Assembly: GCA_035630615.1 (NCBI GenBank)
Contig: DASQKI010000046.1
Span: forward strand, 62,001 to 126,000
DNA: 64,000 bases
Source of the DNA: DATFRX01 sp035630615
Lineage (GTDB): Bacteria; Actinomycetota; Actinomycetes; Propionibacteriales; Nocardioidaceae
Reading direction: 5' to 3'
Both the position numbers and the translations under genes were made by a program. Positions 18,653-27,165 of the stretch are shown here, in pieces. The notes under the pieces were generated by a model. That model did not search any database. It was not told the DNA's origin and saw only the letters and a program-made list of their open reading frames with translations. Positions within the stretch are counted from its first letter, which is position 1, and every line of letters starts with the position of its first letter.

Positions 18653-18850
18653 ATGGCGATGAACCTGCGCTTGTCCGACGAGGAAGCAACCAACCTGCGT
18701 CGCAAGGCTGAGGAAGAGGGCCGCTCGATGCAGGAGGTTGCGCGGGCGGCGATTGCCGCCTACGTCAGCGACCGGCCGCACCGACTGCAGGCGGCCATCG
18801 AGCACGTACGCACCGAGGACGCCGAACTCCTTGACCGACTGAGCAAGTGA
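18653..18850 (+). CDS. Ribbon-helix-helix antitoxin of a Doc-type module
   Basis: A 65-residue protein: MNLRLSDEEATNLRRKAEEE gives the DNA-contacting beta strand and first helix, GRSMQEVARAAIAAYVSD the second helix of a MetJ/Arc/CopG fold, followed by a charged C-terminal tail (VRTEDAELLDRLSK) likely to wrap the toxin. The start at ATG 18653 has no good ribosome-binding site. It overlaps the toxin start (GTGA), the usual antitoxin-toxin coupling. Confidence 0.8.
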   Translation: MAMNLRLSDEEATNLRRKAEEEGRSMQEVARAAIAAYVSDRPHRLQAAIEHVRTEDAELLDRLSK

Positions 18851-19233
18851 GTCCGACGGAGGGCGCCGTCGACTATCTCTCGGTCGACGACTTGCTGGAG
18901 ATCGCCACGGGCGTCCTCGACGAGGTTTTGGTGCGTGATGCCGGCCTGTTGGCATCAGCTGCCGCGCGGCCCCAGACGTCGGTCTTCGGAGCTGACGCCT
19001 ATGCGGGCTTTGCCGACAAGGCCGCAGCGCTCATGCACTCGCTTGCCCGCAACCACCCCTTGGTCGACGGCAACAAACGGCTGGCCTGGGCGGCGATGCG
19101 CATCTTCTGCCTACTCAACGACTGCGACATCGGCTACGAGATCGACGACGCCGAGCGGTTGGTGCTGGGCGTTGCCGCAGGTGAGACCGATGTCCCCGAT
19201 ATCGCCGATTGGACCGTGGCGCACCTGCGGTGA
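18847..19233 (+). CDS. Doc/Fic-family toxin
   Basis: A 128-residue protein with the Fic-fold core HPLVDGNKRLAWAA, the Doc form of the HxFx(D/N)xNKR motif. Doc proteins in phage P1 phosphorylate EF-Tu and stop translation; other Fic proteins AMPylate. The Phe of the motif is Leu here, so which reaction it catalyses is open. N-terminal SVDDLLEIATGVL and C-terminal WTVAHLR are typical of short Doc toxins. The GTG start overlaps the antitoxin stop by four bases. Confidence 0.85.
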   Translation: MSPTEGAVDYLSVDDLLEIATGVLDEVLVRDAGLLASAAARPQTSVFGADAYAGFADKAAALMHSLARNHPLVDGNKRLAWAAMRIFCLLNDCDIGYEIDDAERLVLGVAAGETDVPDIADWTVAHLR

Positions 19234-19265
19234 CGGGCGCCACCCGGAGGCACCATCATGTACCG

Positions 19266-20948
19266 GTGCACGCGCCCGACTCAGTTGCCGCTCTTGACCA
19301 ACCTCCCTCACCCGACGACCCCGTCCGCCCCACGCTCAGGCCGGTCGACCGTGCTCCGGCCGTGCGCTGGCTGTCTCCGACCGAGCTCGGACGCACCGGC
19401 CTCAAGGTGCTGCTCAGCCTGCTGCTCGGCCAGTACGTCGACAAGCGCGAGATGCAGGACGGGCCGACGTTCGACCAGGGCCCTTACTTCGACCACACCG
19501 ACGCACCGGCCGACGAGCCGTACTGGCTGGATTACGTCGCCGACATCGGGGACGGCTTCGACCCGACGTACTCGGTCGCGAGCCTGATCGCCAGCGACAT
19601 CGACAACAACGGCGAAGGCGTGCTGCGACGCGGGTCGGTGCTCGTGATGGGTGGTGACGAGGTCTACCCGACCGGCGACGTGCGCGGCTACGAGCAGCGG
19701 ACGACCGGCGTATACGCGGCGGCGCTGCCAAGCCATCCGGAGCCGCGGCCCGTCGCCTACGCCGTCCCGGGCAACCACGACTGGTACGACGGGCTCACCT
19801 CGTTCCACCGGGTCTTCGCCCAGTCGAAGGACATCGGCGGCTGGGCCACGCAGCAGCGCCGTTCGTACTTCGCGCTGCGGCTGCCGCACGGCTGGTGGCT
19901 GTTCGGCCTCGACATCTCGCTCAACACCTACATCGACCGGCCGCAGCTCGAGTACTTCCGCGAGGTCGGCGAGCAGATGGCCGACGGCGATCGGCTGATC
20001 CTGTGCACCGCCAAGCCGGCGTGGTACCACTTCGACCAAGCCAAGAGCGCCGGCATGGACCAGCTGACTCATTTCCTGAAGTACGCGCTGGCCGGCCGCG
20101 ACGTGAGCATCCCGCTGATCCTGACCGGCGACAGTCACCATTACGCCCGCTACCTGACCGACGGCCACGACCCGCAGACGCTGATCACCGCGGGCCACGG
20201 CGGTGCCTATCTCGGCGCCACGCATGCGCTGCCGGACACGCTGGACGTGCCACAACGCCTCGCCGACCCGACCGCGTCCCGGCACGAGACCCGACCGTAC
20301 GAGCGGCAAAGTCGATGGCCGAGCGCCTCCCGGTCGCGTCGGCTAGCCGCCAGGGTCTTGTGGCGCTTGCCGACCCGCAATCCGGGCCTGCCGCTGCTGT
20401 TCGCGTTGTTCCAGGCCGGCTTCGTGTCGGGCATCGTCCGCGACTCGTGGTCGGTCCTGGTCGGGCTGATCGCACTGGCGGTCGTCGGCAGCGTCGCCTT
20501 CGCCCGGCCGGCCCGCGGCGGTACGTGGGCCAAACGGCTGTGGGGCGTGTCGCTCGCCGTCCCCCAGATCGCCCTCTCATGGGGCATCGCCGAGCTGTGC
20601 GCGGAGTTCGTCGACGACTGGTCGGAGCCCGCCGTGGTCGCGGCTGTCGGCGGCGTGGCCCTCGTCTCCGGTTACCTCGCGAGCGAGCTGCTGGCGTTGT
20701 GGCTGCTCGTGGTCGATCGCTTCGGCGTCAACCTCAACGAGCTGTTCGCCGCCCAGTCGATCGAGGACTACAAGGGCTTCCTGCGGATGCGGATCGACCC
20801 GGACGGAAACCTGACCGTCTTTCCGATCGGCATCGAGCGCCGCGTCCGGGCCTGGATGCCTGGCGCCGGCGACGGGCCACGCCTCGTGCCCGGAGCGGGA
20901 GAACAGCTACGTCCGACCCTGATCGAGCCCCCGGTCTCGATCTGCTGA
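19266..20948 (+). CDS. Calcineurin-like metallophosphoesterase with membrane segments
   Basis: About 560 residues. The phosphoesterase core is clear: GGDEVYPTGD, AVPGNHDWYDGL, TGDSHHYARY and TAGHGGAYLGATH supply the metal ligands (Asp, Asn-His, His). Then come several hydrophobic segments (LFALFQAGFVSGIV, VLVGLIALAVVGSVA, and one beginning VVAAVGGVALV), so the C-terminal half is in the membrane. The substrate is unknown. The start is uncertain: GTG 19266 is taken, with a GGAGG about 15 bases upstream; a nearer ATG at 19258 is out of frame. It follows the toxin gene closely and could be co-transcribed, though its length argues for its own role. Confidence 0.82.
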   Translation: MHAPDSVAALDQPPSPDDPVRPTLRPVDRAPAVRWLSPTELGRTGLKVLLSLLLGQYVDKREMQDGPTFDQGPYFDHTDAPADEPYWLDYVADIGDGFDPTYSVASLIASDIDNNGEGVLRRGSVLVMGGDEVYPTGDVRGYEQRTTGVYAAALPSHPEPRPVAYAVPGNHDWYDGLTSFHRVFAQSKDIGGWATQQRRSYFALRLPHGWWLFGLDISLNTYIDRPQLEYFREVGEQMADGDRLILCTAKPAWYHFDQAKSAGMDQLTHFLKYALAGRDVSIPLILTGDSHHYARYLTDGHDPQTLITAGHGGAYLGATHALPDTLDVPQRLADPTASRHETRPYERQSRWPSASRSRRLAARVLWRLPTRNPGLPLLFALFQAGFVSGIVRDSWSVLVGLIALAVVGSVAFARPARGGTWAKRLWGVSLAVPQIALSWGIAELCAEFVDDWSEPAVVAAVGGVALVSGYLASELLALWLLVVDRFGVNLNELFAAQSIEDYKGFLRMRIDPDGNLTVFPIGIERRVRAWMPGAGDGPRLVPGAGEQLRPTLIEPPVSIC

Positions 20949-20984
20949 CGCCCGATCGCGCCATCTCTTCGCGGTGGGTGGGGG

Positions 20985-21965
20985 TCAGTTGTGGCCGAGG
21001 ATCGGGTGCGGCCGGTACGGCTCCTCGAGCCGCGCGATCTCGTCGCCGGTGAGACGTACGTCGACCGCCGCGATCGCGTCGTCGACATGGTGCTCCTTCG
21101 ACGCACCGATGATCGGGGCGGTGACCGCCGGGCGCGACAGCTGCCAGGCCAGCGCGACTTGGGCCATCGGCACGCCGCGCTTGTCGGCGACCTCGGCGAC
21201 CGCATCGACCACGTCGTAGTCGCTGTCGTCGTACAACCCCCGGGCGAACGCATCGGACTTCGACCGCGCGGTCGGCCCGTCGACGCTCTCGGACCGCGGC
21301 CGGGTCAGCCAGCCGCGCGCGAGCGGACTCCACGGGATGACGCCGACACCCTCGTCGAGACAGAGCGGATGCATCTCGCGCTCTTCCTCGCGATAGATCA
21401 GGTTGTAGTGGTCCTGCATCGAGACGAACGCCGTCCAGCCGTTGGCTCGGGCGACCTCCTGCATCTTCGCGAACTGCCAGGCGTACATGCTCGACGCGCC
21501 GATGTAGCGCGCCTTGCCGGCTCGTACGACGTCGTGCAGTGCCTCCATCGTCTCCTCGACCGGCGTCTCCGAGTCGAACCGATGGATCTGGTAGAGGTCG
21601 ACGTATTCGGTGTCCAGCCGCCGCAGCGAGTTGTCGATGCTTGCCATGATGTGTTTGCGCGACAGCCCGCGATCGTTAGGACCGTCGCCCATGACGCCGT
21701 GGACCTTGGTGGCGAGGACGTAGTCGTCGCGGTTGTCGTACAGCTTGCCGAGCAGCCGCCCGGTGATGTGCTCACTGACCCCACGCGAATAGACGTCGGC
21801 GGTGTCGTAGAACGTGACACCGGCCTCGGCCGCCTTGCCCACGATCGGCCGGGCGGCCTTCTCGTCGAGAAACCAGTCCCGCTGGTCCGGATCCCCGTAC
21901 GTCATCATCCCGAGGCAGATCCGCGACACCTTGAGGCCGGTCGTACCGAGGCGGACGTATTCCAT
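20985..21965 (-). CDS. Aldo/keto reductase
   Basis: A 326-residue AKR of the YajO/YdjG-like subgroup, an NADPH-dependent carbonyl reductase. The tetrad is visible: Asp and Tyr in FYDTADVYSRG, Lys in LATKVHG, His in YQIHRFD. The C-terminal APIIGASKEHH is the cofactor-binding stretch. Relatives act on aldehydes and quinones; the true substrate is not known. The ATG at 21965 has GAAGGAGC upstream. It converges on the metallophosphoesterase with 36 bases between. Confidence 0.92.
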   Translation of the reverse strand: MEYVRLGTTGLKVSRICLGMMTYGDPDQRDWFLDEKAARPIVGKAAEAGVTFYDTADVYSRGVSEHITGRLLGKLYDNRDDYVLATKVHGVMGDGPNDRGLSRKHIMASIDNSLRRLDTEYVDLYQIHRFDSETPVEETMEALHDVVRAGKARYIGASSMYAWQFAKMQEVARANGWTAFVSMQDHYNLIYREEEREMHPLCLDEGVGVIPWSPLARGWLTRPRSESVDGPTARSKSDAFARGLYDDSDYDVVDAVAEVADKRGVPMAQVALAWQLSRPAVTAPIIGASKEHHVDDAIAAVDVRLTGDEIARLEEPYRPHPILGHN

Positions 21966-22064
21966 GGGGCGAGCTCCTTCGGGAGTCGAGTTTTGGCGTG
22001 AGAGTGCCCTCGCCAGTGTTACCGGAGGCGATTCTCCCGCCAATACTCGGGTCCCGACATGCGA

Positions 22065-22097
22065 ACGCCGCCCCGCCATCGGGTGGCGGGGCGGCGT
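22065..22097. terminator. Strong GC-rich hairpin terminator
   Basis: Perfect 14-base arms (22065-22078 and 22084-22097; ACGCCGCCCCGCCA) with a 5-base loop. It follows the 3' end of the minus-strand four-TM gene, so it probably ends that transcript. A short T-tract is absent. Confidence 0.7.
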
Positions 22098-22111
22098 CGG
22101 TGTCTTGACCG

Positions 22112-22633
22112 TCAGGCGGCCGGGGGCGGCGTCGCCTCCCCACCAGCGGTGGCCTTGCGGCCGGGCAGCTGCTCGCCGGACTCCACGGCACCCATCGCGG
22201 CGAACACGGTCGCCACGATGCCCAGCAGAACGAGCAGATAACCCGCCCAACCGGCAGCCATGTCGATGAATTCGCTCACGTCGACTCCGGGAGGGGCATT
22301 CACTCCGCCGTCGTAGGTGAAGATGTAGATCAGGCTCAGCAGCGTCGCGAGGCCCAGTACGCCTGTGGTGATCCAGCGAACCGGAAGCGCCTGAAGCTCG
22401 GAGACCTCAAGGACTGTCACCACGACACCCGCCACGCCGACGATCAGCAAGAGCGCGGCTAGGACACCCAGGCCGTGCCACAGGTTCACACTCTCCGACG
22501 CATTGCCGAGGCCCGCCCCGGCCTTGGCCTCGAACGTTCGAGCGCCCGGAATCAGCGACAAGATCAGAGCTAGTACGGCGGCTGCGCCTGCGATCTGGTC
22601 GTTTCTCTTGATACTGCCTATATCCACAGGCAT
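22112..22633 (-). CDS. Hypothetical four-TM membrane protein
   Basis: A 173-residue protein with four hydrophobic segments (AGAAAVLALILSLI, LGVLAALLLIVGVAGVVVTV, WITTGVLGLATLLSLIYIF, and GWAGYLLVLLGIVATVFAAM) and a short Pro/Ala tail. The periplasmic loop TFEAKAGAGLGNASESVN may be functional. I do not recognise a family. It has its own terminator and lies between the aldo/keto reductase and the MMPL exporter, all on the minus strand. Confidence 0.7.
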   Translation of the reverse strand: MPVDIGSIKRNDQIAGAAAVLALILSLIPGARTFEAKAGAGLGNASESVNLWHGLGVLAALLLIVGVAGVVVTVLEVSELQALPVRWITTGVLGLATLLSLIYIFTYDGGVNAPPGVDVSEFIDMAAGWAGYLLVLLGIVATVFAAMGAVESGEQLPGRKATAGGEATPPPAA

Positions 22634-22775
22634 GGTGCGGCCTCCTCGACCGACTCAGGTCGGGCGACCACGATGCCGCCCGGCAGACTTTCGGAGGCCA
22701 TCCTGGTGGTTCGGGCACCATCCCGACAACCCCGACAAGGCATTGTCAAGGGTTAACTTGGCGGATTTGCGGCGA

Positions 22776-22793
22776 CCCGCCGGATTCGGCGGG
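22776..22793. terminator. Short hairpin after the MMPL gene
   Basis: CCCGCCG, loop GATT, CGGCGGG: a perfect 7-base stem about 75 bases past the stop of the MMPL gene on the minus strand. It may terminate it, although the gap leaves room for another signal. Confidence 0.45.
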
Positions 22794-22866
22794 CCCCGCG
22801 TACGCAACATCCCGCAGAGTGAGCATGGGAGCCCACGGCCTGCGGGACATCGCGCACGGCGGATGG

Positions 22867-25047
22867 TCAGCCGACCAGCTCCGGTACCTCCTCGACCGCT
22901 GGACTCTCGCGGTGGGCCGAGCGACGACCCACGCCTGACGGCCACCAGGCGGCCCGGCCGAGCAGAGCAAGGATCGACGGCAGCATCACGACGCGGACGA
23001 TGGTCGCGTCGATCAGGATCGCGGCCGCCAGGCCGACACCCATCTGCTTCATCTCCATCATCCCGAGAGTCGCGAAGATCCCGAACACGGCGACCATCAC
23101 GGCGGCCGCGCTCGTCACGACTCCGGCTGTCTCGGTGACACCAGCCCGCACAGCCTCTCGGGGCGACAGGCCGCGCCGGAGATTTTCGCGGACCCGGCTC
23201 AAGACGAACACGTGGTAGTCCATCGACAGGCCCACCAGGATCACGAAAACGAACAACGGGATCCAAGTAATCGCGAAGCCGGGCGCGGTGAATCCGAGCA
23301 CCGACTCGAACCAGCCGTGCTGGAACACCAGCGCGAGCACACCGAACGCGGCGGCAGCGGAGAAAAGGTTGAGCACCGTCGTCACGAGGGCGATCATCAC
23401 GCTACGGAAGGTGATCCCCATCATCAGCAGGGTCAGGCCGAGGACGAACACGAGCACCATCGGCAGCTTGTCGCGCTGATTCTGCGCGAAGTCCTGCGAC
23501 TCGGCGACTCCGCCGCCGACCGCCTGCTCCTGCGCGTCGACCGGATCGAGGTATTGCGGAACCAGATCGTCGCGCAGCCGGTTGAGAGCGTCGACGCTCG
23601 CGTCGTTACCTTCCTCCGTCGGCGACACCAGAGTCATCACGGCCGCGGTCTTGTCGTCCGAAACCTGAACGCCTTCGCCGGAATCGGTGACGAAGTCGCC
23701 TTCCGACTCGGCCTTCGTCGCCAGCTCGTTCAGCGCCGCCACCGTGTCGGGCATCCGCTCCGGCGTCGTGCGTACGGCGATGTCGTAGGCCGTGCCCTCG
23801 GACGGGAAGTGCTCCGTCGTACGCTGCAGCGTCTGAACCGTCGGGATCTCCTTCGGCAGCGTCGTCAGCCCGCCGTCGTCGATCTTCATCCCTAGGGCAG
23901 GGGCGGCCAGCGCACCGAGCGCCACGGTCGACACCACCAACGCGGCTCCCGGGTGCCGCATGACGGGCGCCAGGATCCGGCGGCTGACACCACCCGGGCC
24001 GATCCGCCGGCTGACCCGCCACAACAGCGGCACACGCGGCCGGTCGACCCAACGACCCAGCTTGGCGAGCAGCGCCGGCAGGACGGTGATCGATCCGAGC
24101 ACCGCGACGCCGACGACGATGATCGCGCCGGTCGCGATCGAGATGAAGTCGGCCACGCCGGTGACGTACATCCCTGCCATCGCGACGATGACGGCGATGC
24201 CGGAGACGACGATCGATCGACCCGACGTCGCGGCGGCGATCTCGACCGCGTCCACGGTGCTGTGCCCGCGACGTCGCTCCTCCCGCTCGCGCTTCAGATA
24301 GAACAGCGAGTAGTCGACGCCGACGGCCATACCGAGGAGCAGAACGATGTTCATGACGCTGCCGTTGTCCGGTGCGAAAGACGACACGGCCGCATAGATG
24401 CCGAACGTCGCCATGACCGACGTAAGCGCCAGCAGCACGGGGATGGCTGCCGCGATCAGCGCCGCGAACGCCAGCAGCATGATTCCGAACGCGATCGGCA
24501 GGCTCAGCTTCTCCGAGGCGGCGAGGTCGTCGCTGACCTGCTCCCAGATCGCCTGGTTGAGCGACGCGTCGCCGCTCTGCTCGACGACCAGGTCGGGGTG
24601 CTCGGCCTGCACGTCGTCGGTGACGTCGAGCAGCGCCTGGATGTCGTCCTCGGCCTCGACGTCGTCGGAGGTCGTGAGCCGCAACGGCACCAAGACGGCG
24701 GCGCCGTCCTCGGACCAGACGGGCCGTCCGACCTCGCCGACCTCGGGCAGCTGCGACATCTGCTGACGCACGTCGGAGGCGGCCGATTCGGCGGAGTCAC
24801 GATCCAGCTCGCCATCGGCACTGGTGATCAGGACGTTCTCGGACAAGGGCTCGGTCAGCCCGGAGTCCGAGATGATTTCGTCGGCGACGCCGGACTGCCC
24901 GATCCGGGTGTCGTCGTCGTCCAGCTGTTGAACGGGCACGGCACTCGCCGTCCCCACCGCGGCGGCGACGAACACCAGCCACAGCAGCATCGCTCGCCAT
25001 GGGTGGGTCGCACTCCAGCGCGCCGCCCTTACGGTCACGGATCTCAT
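22867..25047 (-). CDS. MMPL-family RND-type exporter
   Basis: A 726-residue inner-membrane protein of the MMPL/RND superfamily, with the usual two halves. Each starts with one TM segment (residues about 17-37: WRAMLLWLVFVAAAVGTASA; second near 395-420), a large extracytoplasmic loop and five or six more segments. Conserved pieces are GMAVGVDYSLFYLKREREER in the first half and GLSMDYHVFVLSRVREN in the second, which carry the proton-relay Asp-Tyr pairs. MMPL proteins export lipids or hydrophobic compounds using the proton gradient. The start has AAGGGGA upstream. It is divergent from a sensor kinase, which may control it. Confidence 0.93.
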   Translation of the reverse strand: MRSVTVRAARWSATHPWRAMLLWLVFVAAAVGTASAVPVQQLDDDDTRIGQSGVADEIISDSGLTEPLSENVLITSADGELDRDSAESAASDVRQQMSQLPEVGEVGRPVWSEDGAAVLVPLRLTTSDDVEAEDDIQALLDVTDDVQAEHPDLVVEQSGDASLNQAIWEQVSDDLAASEKLSLPIAFGIMLLAFAALIAAAIPVLLALTSVMATFGIYAAVSSFAPDNGSVMNIVLLLGMAVGVDYSLFYLKREREERRRGHSTVDAVEIAAATSGRSIVVSGIAVIVAMAGMYVTGVADFISIATGAIIVVGVAVLGSITVLPALLAKLGRWVDRPRVPLLWRVSRRIGPGGVSRRILAPVMRHPGAALVVSTVALGALAAPALGMKIDDGGLTTLPKEIPTVQTLQRTTEHFPSEGTAYDIAVRTTPERMPDTVAALNELATKAESEGDFVTDSGEGVQVSDDKTAAVMTLVSPTEEGNDASVDALNRLRDDLVPQYLDPVDAQEQAVGGGVAESQDFAQNQRDKLPMVLVFVLGLTLLMMGITFRSVMIALVTTVLNLFSAAAAFGVLALVFQHGWFESVLGFTAPGFAITWIPLFVFVILVGLSMDYHVFVLSRVRENLRRGLSPREAVRAGVTETAGVVTSAAAVMVAVFGIFATLGMMEMKQMGVGLAAAILIDATIVRVVMLPSILALLGRAAWWPSGVGRRSAHRESPAVEEVPELVG

Positions 25048-25134
25048 CGCGGTTCCCCTTCGAGTCGTTGGCTTCCGACTACGAGCCTGGTGTCCACGCG
25101 TACGAGAAACATTGGGTGCAAGACCCCAACCGGG

Positions 25135-25150
25135 GTGGGCCTAGGCCCAC
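25135..25150. promoter_or_regulatory. 16-base perfect palindrome before the sensor kinase
   Basis: GTGGGCCTAGGCCCAC is a perfect palindrome 35 bases before the kinase start, in the 137-base gap shared with the divergent MMPL gene. It could be an operator, perhaps for the NarL-type regulator of this system. Confidence 0.4.
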
Positions 25151-25184
25151 TGTCCCGATCGGCGGGTGGGTCAAGAATGGAGCC

Positions 25185-26456
25185 ATGAACACCACGCAAG
25201 GCGCGCCGCTGAAACGGCGATTCGAGCTCGCCGGGTACGCCGGGCTGCACGTCCTGATGTTCGGCGCCTGTGTCGGGCTCTTCGTCCTGACCGTCGTCGG
25301 CATCCCGCTGATCCTCGTGACCGCCGGAGCGTTCTTGCTGCTGGCAACCGTCCCGCTGACCCGACAGGTCGCGCGGGCGCACCGATGGATCGCCGGCCGC
25401 ATCCTCGGCGAACCGATCCCGTCGCCCTACCGGCCGCACACCGGATCCGGCATCGTCGTGATGCTGCGCGACTGGCTTCGCGACCCGGCGAGCTGGCGCG
25501 ACTTGCTGTGGCTGCTGGTGTCCATGACCGCAGGATTTACGCTCTCGCTGCTGGCGTTGATCTTCTTGCTCGGCTTCGCGTGGTATGCGATCTTCCCGTT
25601 CCTGTTCTGGGTCACGCCCGAGGGCGTGTTCAACGAGGAGTACGGGATCATCACGCTCGACACCCAGGCCGAGGCCTTCCTCGACTGGATACCCGCTCTG
25701 GTCTGTCTGCTGCTGTGGTGGTGGGTGTCGCCCGCACTGCTCAAGGCCCGGGCCTACATCGACCGGTCATTGCTCAAGCCGGCCCGCACTGAAGAACTGG
25801 AGGAGCGAGTCGCCACGCTCGAAGAGACCCGCGCGGAGAGCGTCGATCATTCGGCGGCCGAGCTGCGGCGCATCGAGCGCGACCTGCACGACGGCGCCCA
25901 GGCCAGGCTGGTGGCGCTCGGGATGAGCCTGGGTCTCGCCGACGAGTTGATGGCCAACGATCCGGAGGAGGCCAAGCGACTGCTCTCCGAGGCACGCAGC
26001 ACGACGACCGCTGCCCTCGGCGACCTGCGGTCGGTCGTGCGAGGCATCCACCCGCCGGTGCTGGCCGACCGCGGGCTGTCCGGCGCCGTCCAGGCCCTCG
26101 CGCTCGACATGGCGATCCCGGTCGTCGTCACGGTGCAGCTCTCCGGTCGACCGCAAGCGACGATCGAGTCCGCGGCGTACTTCGGCGTGGCCGAGAGCCT
26201 GGCCAACATCGGCAAGCACAGCGGGGCCCGCCGGGCATGGATCGACCTCGGGTACGAAGCCGGCGAGCTGCGGATCGAGGTCGGCGACGACGGTAGGGGC
26301 GGCGCGCGTCTCGAGGGCGGCACCGGTCTCGCCGGCGTGGCTCGGAGGCTGGCGTCGTTCGACGGCGGCCTGTCGATCTCGAGTCCGGAAGGCGGACCGA
26401 CCGTGGTGTCGATCCGCCTCCCGTGCGAGCTGTCGACGCCGACCCCGACGGAGTAG
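25185..26456 (+). CDS. Sensor histidine kinase (HisKA_3 type)
   Basis: A 423-residue membrane kinase paired with NarL-type regulators. Hydrophobic segments lie at about 25-60, 108-142 and 168-185, then a coiled coil (EELEERVATLEETR), the dimerisation and phosphorylation segment with His235 in IERDLHDGAQARLVALG, and a compact ATPase domain with VAESLANIGKHSGARRA and EVGDDGRGGA. The N-terminal region looks like the actinobacterial putative sensor domain PF13796. ATG 25185 is taken with GGAG upstream. The response regulator lies on the same strand at 27166, but a reversed gene now separates them. Confidence 0.9.
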   Translation: MNTTQGAPLKRRFELAGYAGLHVLMFGACVGLFVLTVVGIPLILVTAGAFLLLATVPLTRQVARAHRWIAGRILGEPIPSPYRPHTGSGIVVMLRDWLRDPASWRDLLWLLVSMTAGFTLSLLALIFLLGFAWYAIFPFLFWVTPEGVFNEEYGIITLDTQAEAFLDWIPALVCLLLWWWVSPALLKARAYIDRSLLKPARTEELEERVATLEETRAESVDHSAAELRRIERDLHDGAQARLVALGMSLGLADELMANDPEEAKRLLSEARSTTTAALGDLRSVVRGIHPPVLADRGLSGAVQALALDMAIPVVVTVQLSGRPQATIESAAYFGVAESLANIGKHSGARRAWIDLGYEAGELRIEVGDDGRGGARLEGGTGLAGVARRLASFDGGLSISSPEGGPTVVSIRLPCELSTPTPTE

Positions 26457-26485
26457 CTGCTCACCCCTTTCGCGGGGTCAGCAGC
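26456..26485. terminator. Hairpin over convergent gene ends
   Basis: Arms 26456-26467 and 26474-26485 (12 bases, one mismatch; GCTGCTCACCCC) cover the stop of the kinase gene and the end of the reversed gene. A bidirectional terminator is likely. Confidence 0.6.
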
Positions 26486-27137
26486 CGCCGAAGAACGGCC
26501 GTGCGAACTCCGGATACGCCGCCGCTAGCGGCTGACCGGCGGGAACCTCACCGGTATCGCGGCCGACCCGATGCCACGTCGTGGCGACGAGCTCGTAGAA
26601 GCGGCGCGTCACGGTCCTGGCCACATTCGGGTCGAGGTCCGAGGCGGTCGACATGACGATCCGGCCGTCGGTCGAGCACCCCGCACCGGTCCGCAGGCCA
26701 TAGGGGTCGTAGGCATTCGCTGGCCCATCCACCGCCTGGAGCTTGCCGGCGTGGAGGGTGTAGACGGGGTAGAAGTGCATCCACTCGGTCGCCGTCGCCA
26801 CCTGCTTGACGACGATCTCGTCCCCACTCGAGCCGCCGAGGTCGACGATCTGGGCGAGCGTGGAGCCGCCCGAGTGATAGCCCAGGAGGGACTCGACGGT
26901 GAGATTGGCGGAGTACGTGACGTCGCCCGTGTCGACGACGACGAAGGTCCGGCAGTTCGGCCCGGCGTCTGGATCCTCAGCGAGGTGGACGCTGTCCGGC
27001 TGGCCATCGCCGTCGATGTCGCCGGATTTGATGCTGACGTTGACATGGTTGCCTCCCCAGATGCTGTCGTGTGTGGGGTGGGACGCCTCGCACTCGCGTC
27101 GGTTCCACGCGATCGGCGGGTAGGGTGCACGCGTCAC
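26478..27137 (-). CDS. Hypothetical protein with an EF-hand-like Asp loop
   Basis: About 219 residues, if the GTG at 27137 is the start; the frame is open further upstream, but that part overlaps the response-regulator gene and is Arg/Ser-rich shadow. The C-terminal 175 residues are well conserved-looking: SGDIDGDGQPDSVHLAED (a Ca-binding FG-GAP-like loop), TGDVTYSANLTVESLLGYH, VDLGGSSGDEIVVKQV, and a Cys near the C-terminus (FFGGC). No signal peptide is visible with this start. Such proteins in actinobacteria are usually secreted, so the N-terminus may be mis-set. It divides a two-component pair. Confidence 0.5.
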   Translation of the reverse strand: MTRAPYPPIAWNRRECEASHPTHDSIWGGNHVNVSIKSGDIDGDGQPDSVHLAEDPDAGPNCRTFVVVDTGDVTYSANLTVESLLGYHSGGSTLAQIVDLGGSSGDEIVVKQVATATEWMHFYPVYTLHAGKLQAVDGPANAYDPYGLRTGAGCSTDGRIVMSTASDLDPNVARTVTRRFYELVATTWHRVGRDTGEVPAGQPLAAAYPEFARPFFGGC

Positions 27138-27165
27138 CTGTCGATGCGCACCGAGGGGAGCTGCC

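Noticed and set aside
20945..20988. Possible convergent terminator between metallophosphoesterase and aldo/keto reductase
   Set aside because: Complementarity of CTGACGCCCGATCGCG with the G-rich stretch that follows is too imperfect to support.
22612..22628. TATCCACA near the start of the four-TM membrane protein as a DnaA box
   Set aside because: A single imperfect match, expected by chance.
26609..27130. Alternative Ser/Thr-rich frame on the minus strand beside the reversed hypothetical gene
   Set aside because: The other frame has a conserved-looking Asp loop and hydrophobic core; this one is low-complexity.
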